Source of the DNA: Lentzea terrae | Lineage (GTDB): Bacteria > Actinomycetota > Actinomycetes > Mycobacteriales > Pseudonocardiaceae | NCBI RefSeq assembly: GCF_003265345.1 | Contig: NZ_QFWW01000002.1 | Coordinates: 411,327 to 475,326, forward strand | Direction: 5' to 3' | Length of the DNA stretch: 64,000 nucleotides | Shown: piece after piece, positions 58,092 through 64,000 of the stretch | How the letters are laid out: each line of letters opens with the position of its first letter | Position numbering within the stretch: position 1 is the stretch's first letter | Notes under the pieces: model-generated | Told to the model about the DNA's origin: nothing | Database searches by the model: none | The model's input: only the letters and a program-made list of their open reading frames with translations | Made by a program: the position numbers and the translations under genes

Positions 58092-58606
58092 GGCGGCACT
58101 CCTGTCAGCCGGTACTGAAGGAAGTGGGCGCCGCCGGGGTCCAGGGCGGTTACCCGCCCCCGGCCAGCGGCTGGTCAGCCGCAGAACTGGGAGCGGAACG
58201 AACATTCGTCGACATGACTCGACCGGTGTCAACCTAGCTGAGCTCACGGGCGACCGCTGCCACCGAACGGGGCGGCAGCAGACGGGTGAACGGACGTGGG
58301 CGTGGTCGCCGGGAATCAGTCGCCACTGCGGGGTGCACAACGCATTGGCGGAAACTCGGTCACGCTCAAGATGCGGTGCAGCCTGCAGTGCTTTGTTGTT
58401 GCTCGACAAGAGCGGACACCGCCGTTGCCGGCCGCGGGCTTCGGTCCGTCGAACGGCGGCACACCCGGCCGAGGAGCCGGTCTATCCTCTGTGGTGATCA
58501 GGGTTTCCTGGCCTGGCGGCTCGCCGAGTCGTCAGCCGGATGGTCGCTCGACCGCTCCGGACCTCGGCGGTGCCCACTTCTCCGTCCGCACGCCAGGAGA
58601 GTCGCC
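58092..58606. promoter_or_regulatory. 515-bp divergent region between the TPR paralogues
   Basis: No gene is supported. On the minus strand TTGACA (58227-58232), 17 bases and ACGAAT (58204-58209) could drive paralogue A. On the plus side a TATCCT box near 58483 could drive paralogue B, with its AGGAG ribosome site at 58595-58599. Frames that run through this stretch have poor codon use. Confidence 0.4.
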
Positions 58607-59602
58607 GTGGCCGCTCCGCACCTTCTTCCTGCCCCTCTGTCGATCGGTGCCTCCGACGTCGCACGGATGGAGTCGGACACGCACGCTCTGCGCGCGCTGG
58701 ACTACCGGCACGGCGGCGAGGCCTGCCTCGATGCCGTCCGGCTCCGAGTGCGCGAGTGCGAGGAGACGGCCGAAGCCTCCGCGACGCCGGTGGTGCGCCA
58801 GCGGCTGCACGTCGCCTTGGCCGATCTGCACAACCTCGCCGGCTGGGTGTGCTTCGACGCGGGCCTGGCCGGCAGTGCCCGCGGACACTTCCGCCACGCC
58901 CTGGTGCTGGCCGGCCGCGGCCGCCACAGCGGGCTGATCGCCAACATCTGCTACCGGCTCGGACGCGTGTGCCTGCATCAGGGAAACCTCGACGACGCGC
59001 TCGGGTACTTCGAACTCGGGCAACGTGACGTGACCCGGCCTGGCGACGAGATCGGGGCCAGCATCCTGTCCATGAACGCCGCGTGGGCACACGCCAAACA
59101 GGGTGACGAGGACATGGCGTGCGTTCTGCTCAACCGCGGCAAGGAGCACTTCGCCGCCGCCGGCGACACCCCTGTGCCCGAGTGGGCGAAGTTCTTCACC
59201 GAGAACGACCTGTCTGCCCTGGCCGGTGCCGTCCACACCGATCTGGCCCGCACCGCGAACCCGCGCCACACCCGCATCGCCATTCCACTGCTGACCAGAG
59301 CGATCGGCGGTTACGGCGACGCGATGGCCCGCAGCCGCGCCTTCAGCCACATCCTCCTGGCGATCAACCACCTCGTCGAAGGGAACATCGACGGTGCGGT
59401 GGACATCGGATTCCGGGCGATGGCGTCCACTGAGGACATCGGCTCGGCCCGCGTCCGTGATCGTCTCCGCCCGCTCGGCCTGCTCGCGCGGCGACACGGC
59501 TCCCACGCGGGCGCACGGGAACTGTCCGCGCGCATCGCCGGTATCGCGGCCCCGGTCAAGCAGTTCTCGCGAACAGCCCGCTCGCTCCCGCCGGGGTCTT
59601 GA
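58607..59602 (+). CDS. TPR-type regulator-like protein without HTH domain (paralogue B)
   Basis: 331 residues from the GTG at 58607, with AGGAG seven bases upstream. It aligns along its length with paralogue A: ESDTHALRALDYRHGGEACL, LHNLAGWVCFDAGLAGSARG, NICYRLGRVCLHQGNLDDAL, ILSMNAAWAHAKQGDEDMAC and AINHLVEGNIDGAVDIGFRA. Both lack an HTH domain and carry four or five TPR-like repeats. They may bind the same or related partner, or form a mixed complex. The C-terminus has a short basic tail. Confidence 0.8.
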   Translation: MAAPHLLPAPLSIGASDVARMESDTHALRALDYRHGGEACLDAVRLRVRECEETAEASATPVVRQRLHVALADLHNLAGWVCFDAGLAGSARGHFRHALVLAGRGRHSGLIANICYRLGRVCLHQGNLDDALGYFELGQRDVTRPGDEIGASILSMNAAWAHAKQGDEDMACVLLNRGKEHFAAAGDTPVPEWAKFFTENDLSALAGAVHTDLARTANPRHTRIAIPLLTRAIGGYGDAMARSRAFSHILLAINHLVEGNIDGAVDIGFRAMASTEDIGSARVRDRLRPLGLLARRHGSHAGARELSARIAGIAAPVKQFSRTARSLPPGS

Positions 59603-59866
59603 TTCTGCAATCCGCGGAATTTGTGCGATTCGCCACCATGTTACACGCGAATGAAACTCAAATCAGTTCCAAAAGATCGCCAAGAGTGCCTCCCACCTGC
59701 GAAGACCGGCAACCAAAAATCATGCTTCACATTCAGCCGAGCACAGCCTGAATGGTGTAGAGTTGATTTTGCCGAGGAACACCTCGTACGTGAGCGGTCA
59801 AGCCCACGTCGTACTCGGCGAAAAAACTGAACCGGCCGTTTCTCCGGCCGGAGACGGGAGCCCGGC

Positions 59867-60160
59867 ATGATGTCGGCATCCCACCTTCCCACCGCACCAC
59901 CGGCCGTCCCGTCCTCCGAGCGGCCTCGACGTTCGCCGCGCACACTGCTCGCCGAACTGGGCGATGTGCTCTGGCTGAGCTACTACCACCTCGCCGCCGG
60001 CTGGCGCCGGACTCGGCTCGAGGGGTTCGTCGCACGCCCCGTGCACACCATCGATCTCGCCACGTTGGACGGACATCGCCTCACAGTGCCCGCGCGCCAG
60101 GGCCGGGTCGCGGTGCACACGCTGCACCTGGACGGTCACCTCCCGCACCGGGTGCGTTGA
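59867..60160 (+). CDS. Small protein of unknown function
   Basis: 97 residues. A Pro/Ser/Arg-rich first 28 residues precede a helical segment (TLLAELGDVLWLSYYHLAAG) and a short strand-rich end (VHTIDLATLDGHRLTVPARQ). ATGs at 59867 and 59870 follow GGGAG at six bases. Just upstream a CCGGCC/GGCCGG stem (59831-59851) could affect translation. The ~264 bases before it are AT-rich with an ATTCAG/CTGAAT repeat but no clear promoter. No known family. Confidence 0.6.
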   Translation: MMSASHLPTAPPAVPSSERPRRSPRTLLAELGDVLWLSYYHLAAGWRRTRLEGFVARPVHTIDLATLDGHRLTVPARQGRVAVHTLHLDGHLPHRVR

Positions 60161-60221
60161 CCACTCGTCAGCGCAGTCCACAGTGGAGCTTCTGCTTCCA
60201 TCAATCCGAAAGGCCCGCTTC

Positions 60222-61343
60222 GTGGTCCGCACTTACGGTTTTCTGAGCACGTATCCGCCGACGCAATGTGGCCTCGCCACGTTCACCGCGTCACTCCTGC
60301 ACCATCTGACCGCGGCGACCCCGGGGAGCACGGGGAGGGTGGTCCGCGTTCTCACGGAGCCGGTCGCCGCCACGGGAACCTCGATGGTGCACCAGATGAC
60401 TCCCGGCGCGGTCGAGGAGGCTGCCGAGGTGCTCAACCGCTGCGACCTGGTGGTGGTGCAACACGAGTACGGCATCTACGCCGGCCGCGACGGCGCGGAC
60501 GTGCTGGGCGTGCTCGCCCGCCTGCGGGTGCCGGTGATCATCGTGCTGCACACGGTGCTCACCACGCCCACTCCTGGCCAGCGGCAGGTGCTCGAGGAGG
60601 CCGTCGGCTTCGCCGACGCTGTGGTGACCATGTCCGAGGCCGCGCGGCAGCGGCTCGTGGACGGCTACGCCGTCGAACGGCCAGACGAGGTCGTCGTGAT
60701 CCCGCACGGCGCACTTCCCGTCGAGCCACCCGCCCGCGGTCCGTCCACCGACCGGCCGATGATCCTCACCTGGGGTCTGCTGGGACACGGCAAGGGCATC
60801 GAATGGGGGATCTCCGCACTGCCTGCGCTGCGCGACCTGCGGCCCCGTTACCTGGTGGCCGGCCAGACCCATCCCAAGGTGCTGGCGCACGAGGGCGAGC
60901 TCTACCGCAGCAACCTGCGCGACCGCGCGATCGCGTTCGGCGTCGCGGACCTGGTCGAGTTCGACCCGGCCTACCGCGAGGTCAACGCGCTGGCGGAGCT
61001 GGTCGGCCAAGCCGATGTCGTCCTGCTGCCCTACGACTCCTCCGAACAGGTCACGTCCGGCGTGCTGATCGAAGCCCTGGCCGCGGGCAAACCGGTGGTG
61101 GCGACCGAGTTCCCGCACGCCGTCGAACTGCTGGCGGACGGGGCCGGGCTGCTGGTTCCCCACCGCGACTCGGCCGCCATCAGTGCGGCGCTGCGGCGGG
61201 TGCTGACCGAACCGGGACTCGCGGCCGCGATGAGCGACCGTTCGACCAGTCTCGCCCCGGCGCTGAGCTGGTCAGCCGTCGCGAACCGGTATCACCGCCT
61301 GGCAGAGCGCCTTCTCACCGCCCGAGTCGTCGTGACCACGTGA
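60222..61343 (+). CDS. Family 4 glycosyltransferase (first of a carbohydrate module)
   Basis: 373 residues, GT-B fold. The N-terminal domain begins YGFLSTYPPTQCGLATFTAS; the C-terminal donor domain has SGVLIEALAAGKPVVATEF, the EX7E-type motif of GT4 enzymes. The donor sugar is unknown. The GTG at 60222 has AAAGG eight bases upstream; one at 60183 is an alternative. Its stop overlaps the next gene (GTGA). It probably builds, or acts in reverse on, the same glycan handled by the GH130 gene. Confidence 0.88.
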   Translation: MVRTYGFLSTYPPTQCGLATFTASLLHHLTAATPGSTGRVVRVLTEPVAATGTSMVHQMTPGAVEEAAEVLNRCDLVVVQHEYGIYAGRDGADVLGVLARLRVPVIIVLHTVLTTPTPGQRQVLEEAVGFADAVVTMSEAARQRLVDGYAVERPDEVVVIPHGALPVEPPARGPSTDRPMILTWGLLGHGKGIEWGISALPALRDLRPRYLVAGQTHPKVLAHEGELYRSNLRDRAIAFGVADLVEFDPAYREVNALAELVGQADVVLLPYDSSEQVTSGVLIEALAAGKPVVATEFPHAVELLADGAGLLVPHRDSAAISAALRRVLTEPGLAAAMSDRSTSLAPALSWSAVANRYHRLAERLLTARVVVTT

Positions 61344-62350
61344 CCGGCCCGAGCTTCACTCACCTGATCCGGCTCAGCGACGACACGGGTCTGCACGAGC
61401 ACGCCGACGGTCCACTGCCCCGCCGGGAACACGGCTACTGCCTGGACGACGTCGCCCGCGGTCTGGTCGTGCTGTGCCGCGAGCCGGAGCTGTCCGCCGA
61501 TCTGGTCGTCCTGCTGGAGCGCTATCTCGCCTTCACCGCTCACGCGCAGGCCGATGACGGGCGCTTCCACAACCGGCTCGGTCCCGACCGCGGCTGGCTG
61601 GACGAGCCAGGCCTCGGCGACTGGTGGGGACGCGCGCTGTGGGGGCTGGGCACCGCAGCGGCCCGCTGCCCGGTGCCCTGGATCCGGCAGGCCGCACTGG
61701 CCCGCTTCGAGAGGAGCGCCCACCACCGGCCACCATCGGTGCGCTCGATGGCCTTCGCCGCCCTCGGCGCCGCTGAGGTGCTCAGCGGCGACCCCGATCA
61801 CGCGCTCGCGGCCAAGCTGCTCGGTGACATCGCCTCGTACGTCGGCGAACCCGGTGACACACCGGACTGGCCGTGGCCCGAACAACGACTCTTCTACGCC
61901 AACGCCGTACTGCCCGAGGCGCTCATCGCCGCGGGCGACCTCCTCGACGATCCCCAGATCCGCGATGACGGCCTGCAACTGTTGGACTGGTTGCTCGCCG
62001 TCGAGTCGGACGAGGTCCACCTGTCGCCGACCCCGGCAGGCGGTTGGCGCGTCGGCGAACCTCGCCCGGCGTTCGACCAGCAACCCATCGAGGTCGCCGC
62101 GCTCGCCGACGCCTGTGCTCGCGCCAACCAGGTCACAGGCGACCTTCGGTGGCTCATCGGTGTCGGCCGCGCCGTCGCGTGGTTCGACGGCGACAACGAT
62201 CTCGGCCTGCCCATGCTCGACGAGGAGACCGGCGGCGGCTACGACGGACTCACCCACGACGGCCCCAACCGCAACCAGGGCGCGGAGTCGACCCTGGCGC
62301 TGATCTCCACTCTGCAACACGGCCGCACCTTGCTGGGGAGCACCGGATGA
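61340..62350 (+). CDS. Predicted alpha/alpha-toroid protein of the carbohydrate module
   Basis: 336 residues, helix-rich with recurring Trp/Asp-containing turns: HGYCLDDVARGLVVLCREPE, GLGDWWGRALWGLGTAAARC, FYANAVLPEALIAAGDLLDD and GGYDGLTHDGPNRNQGAEST. The pattern suggests an (alpha/alpha)6 barrel such as those of GH76/GH88-like enzymes or epimerases, but I cannot name a family. The GTG overlaps the GT4 stop, and its stop overlaps the GH130 start (ATGA), so the three genes are tightly coupled. A catalytic or glycan-binding role is likely. Confidence 0.8.
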   Translation: MTGPSFTHLIRLSDDTGLHEHADGPLPRREHGYCLDDVARGLVVLCREPELSADLVVLLERYLAFTAHAQADDGRFHNRLGPDRGWLDEPGLGDWWGRALWGLGTAAARCPVPWIRQAALARFERSAHHRPPSVRSMAFAALGAAEVLSGDPDHALAAKLLGDIASYVGEPGDTPDWPWPEQRLFYANAVLPEALIAAGDLLDDPQIRDDGLQLLDWLLAVESDEVHLSPTPAGGWRVGEPRPAFDQQPIEVAALADACARANQVTGDLRWLIGVGRAVAWFDGDNDLGLPMLDEETGGGYDGLTHDGPNRNQGAESTLALISTLQHGRTLLGSTG

Positions 62351-63855
62351 ACGCCGAAATCACGCGAACGTCACTGCGGCTGCGGCCGAACCCGCGCCGC
62401 GTCATCGCCAAGCTGTTCGTGCCGGGAGAGGAGCGGCCAGAGCACGAGTCGCGGTCCGCGGCCGTGATCCGGCGGGTGATGGCACTGGACGAGGCGACGG
62501 TGTGCACCGCGCTGGATCGCACGGTCCGCATGTTCGCGGGCAGGCACCGGGACGTCCGGGCGATCTTCACCGATCACTTCGCGAGCGTCAGTCACCGCCT
62601 CGCCGCGGGTGTCGAGCTGTCCGAGTCCCGCCGGCTGCTCATCGGCGCGTACTTCACGCACGAGTACGCCATCGAAGGCGCCGCGCTGTGCAACCCGTCC
62701 ATGGTCGCGCATCCCGACCAGAGCGGAATGGCACAGGGGCAGCTGAGATATGTGCTCAGTGTGCGTGGCATCGGTGAGGGCCATCTGTCCTCGATCGGCT
62801 TCCGCACCGGGGTGATCGGTCCCGGCGGCGCGCTCACCGTCGACACGCCACCGAACGTCGTCACCACCGGTGCGCACCAGCAGGCGGTGTACGAGAAGCG
62901 CCTCTTCCAGGGCAAGCTCGCCGAGTTCGGCCACGACGACGAGGTCTCCGCCGTCCTGAACCGGTGGCTGCCCGCACGGTTCACCGGCACCGACCTGGAC
63001 CTGGTGCTGGCCGGCCTGCACCCGAGCCTGGTCGCCCGCCAGGAGGCGCACCGGACCGTCGAACTGATCCGGTGGATCGCCGCGTGCAACTACACCTCGG
63101 AGTTCCCCGGCGACACCGTCGTCAGCGGGCGGGTGCTCTGGCCGACCGGCCCCTCCGAACGCCAGGGCATGGAGGACGCCAGGTTCGTGCGCTTCACCGA
63201 CGATGACGGCGAACAGACCTACTACGCCACCTACACCGCCTTCGACGGTGTCGATGTCGCACCACAGTTGCTGCAGACCAAGGACTTCCGCACGTTCCAC
63301 ATCACGCAGACGACTGGTTCGGCCGCACGCAACAAGGGCATGGCCCTGTTCCCCCGGAAGATCGGAGGCCGGTACGCGGCGTTGACGCGCGGGGACGGCG
63401 AGAGCTCGGCCGTGGTGACCTCCGACGACATCAGGACCTGGAACGGGACCCAGCCCGTGCAGGTGCCCGGCCGGGACTGGGACCTCGTCCAGGTCGGCAA
63501 CTGCGGTTCGCCCATCGAGACTCCTGAGGGCTGGCTCGTGCTGACCCACGGCGTCGGCCCCATGCGGGTCTACACGATGGGCGCGATGCTGCTCGACCTC
63601 GACCACCCCGAGCGGGTGCTGGCGACGCTGCCCGAACCGCTGCTGCTGCCCACCGCCGCCGAACGCGACGGTTACGTGCCCAACGTCGTCTACTCCTGCG
63701 GCGCCCTGCTGCACGACGACACGCTGGTGATCCCCTACGGCGCGAGCGACGCGACCATCGGGCTGGCGACCACGTCACTGCGCGGTCTGCTGGCCGCCCT
63801 GACCGGGGAAAGCGAGCCTCAGCACGCGCTTCCACACGCTGGTGGTCTGCTGTAG
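62347..63855 (+). CDS. GH130-family beta-mannoside phosphorylase-like protein
   Basis: 502 residues. The GH130 five-bladed propeller begins about residue 130 (ALCNPSMVAHPDQSG). The acid Asp motif GMEDARFVRF, the phosphate-site region around NCGSPIETPEGWLVLTHGVG and the late segment YGASDATIGLATTSLRGL are recognisable. GH130 enzymes phosphorolyse beta-linked mannosides, releasing mannose-1-phosphate; some are hydrolases. The N-terminal ~130 residues (FTDHFASVSHRLAAGVELSE) form an extra domain. It is coupled to the toroid gene and overlaps the convergent desaturase by 81 bases. Confidence 0.88.
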   Translation: MNAEITRTSLRLRPNPRRVIAKLFVPGEERPEHESRSAAVIRRVMALDEATVCTALDRTVRMFAGRHRDVRAIFTDHFASVSHRLAAGVELSESRRLLIGAYFTHEYAIEGAALCNPSMVAHPDQSGMAQGQLRYVLSVRGIGEGHLSSIGFRTGVIGPGGALTVDTPPNVVTTGAHQQAVYEKRLFQGKLAEFGHDDEVSAVLNRWLPARFTGTDLDLVLAGLHPSLVARQEAHRTVELIRWIAACNYTSEFPGDTVVSGRVLWPTGPSERQGMEDARFVRFTDDDGEQTYYATYTAFDGVDVAPQLLQTKDFRTFHITQTTGSAARNKGMALFPRKIGGRYAALTRGDGESSAVVTSDDIRTWNGTQPVQVPGRDWDLVQVGNCGSPIETPEGWLVLTHGVGPMRVYTMGAMLLDLDHPERVLATLPEPLLLPTAAERDGYVPNVVYSCGALLHDDTLVIPYGASDATIGLATTSLRGLLAALTGESEPQHALPHAGGLL

Positions 63856-64000
63856 CAACGGCCCGGTGGTGTACGGCAGGCCGAAGCGTTCGCAGAGCGC
63901 GCGGACCTTCGGCGCGATCTCGGCGTACCGGTTGCTGGGCAGGTCCGGGAACAGGTGGTGCTCGATCTGGTGGCTGAGGTTGCCGGTCATGAGGTGGAAC
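63775..64000 (-). CDS. Fatty acid desaturase, C-terminal part (cut by window edge)
   Basis: The last ~74 residues of a membrane desaturase. The third His box is HQIEHHLFPDLP, an iron ligand motif, followed by ALCERFGLPYTTGPL and a tail ending QGGQQTAQ. The N-terminal part lies outside the window. Its last 81 bases overlap the end of the convergent GH130 gene; the tail of one of the two could be mis-called. Confidence 0.85.
   Translation of the reverse strand, partial: FHLMTGNLSHQIEHHLFPDLPSNRYAEIAPKVRALCERFGLPYTTGPLLQQTTSVWKRVLRLAFPGQGGQQTAQ

Overview
The window is a high-GC actinomycete chromosome segment, most likely from the order Pseudonocardiales (Lentzea/Saccharothrix/Actinosynnema type). 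This rests on the GC content and codon use, the many GTG starts, the gene order argS-lysA-hom-thrC-thrB-rho-rpmE-prfA-prmC-sua5-wecA-atpI-atpBEFHAGD, a PPE/EspG/DUF3558 locus, and a family of HTH-less TPR regulators. Genus is an inference and was not tested.

The left half (1-38.6 kb) is a conserved core block, mostly on the minus strand. It starts with a truncated MeaA-type mutase, murA (active-site Asp variant), a PduO-type cobalamin adenosyltransferase and a DUF2550 gene. Then come the F1Fo ATP synthase genes, the wecA-like and tsaC/sua5 genes, prmC, prfA, rpmE, rho, and the threonine/lysine genes thrB, thrC, hom, lysA and argS. The block has four insertions. (1) About 6.5 kb (sigma factor plus membrane partner, an asymmetric ABC exporter pair, an MFS transporter) separates atpD from atpC; a terminator follows atpD and atpC is flanked by a divergent gene, so atpC must be transcribed apart from the other subunits. 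(2) An ESX-associated mini-locus (helical small protein, DUF3558 lipoprotein, PPE-like protein, EspG) plus a frameshift-riddled pseudogene lies between sua5 and prmC. (3) A thioesterase/BAAT-like hydrolase and a dihydrolipoyl dehydrogenase lie between prfA and prmC. (4) A small membrane protein lies between rpmE and rho.

From 38.7 to 50.7 kb the genes look more accessory: a DUF3105-DUF305 pair, a FadE5-like acyl-CoA dehydrogenase with a clear promoter/operator, a ROK repressor divergent from a very large secreted GH92 alpha-mannosidase, a hemerythrin-domain protein, membrane proteins and a CDF metal exporter with an operator-like palindrome. A tRNA-Arg(CCG) follows at 50.9 kb, with an intrinsic terminator and a 13-bp direct copy of its variable/T-arm sequence about 115 bp downstream, which could be an integration scar.

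The right end (51-64 kb) has sensory or stress genes (DUF5994, a STAS protein, CorA, a decayed AI-2E-family permease, two coupled GAF-ANTAR regulators), a divergent pair of TPR paralogues without a DNA-binding domain, and a translationally coupled three-gene carbohydrate module (GT4 glycosyltransferase, predicted alpha/alpha-toroid protein, GH130 phosphorylase). That module converges on a truncated fatty-acid desaturase at the window edge. The best candidates for something undescribed are the GT4-toroid-GH130 module, the TPR pair, the ESX mini-locus and the displaced atpC.
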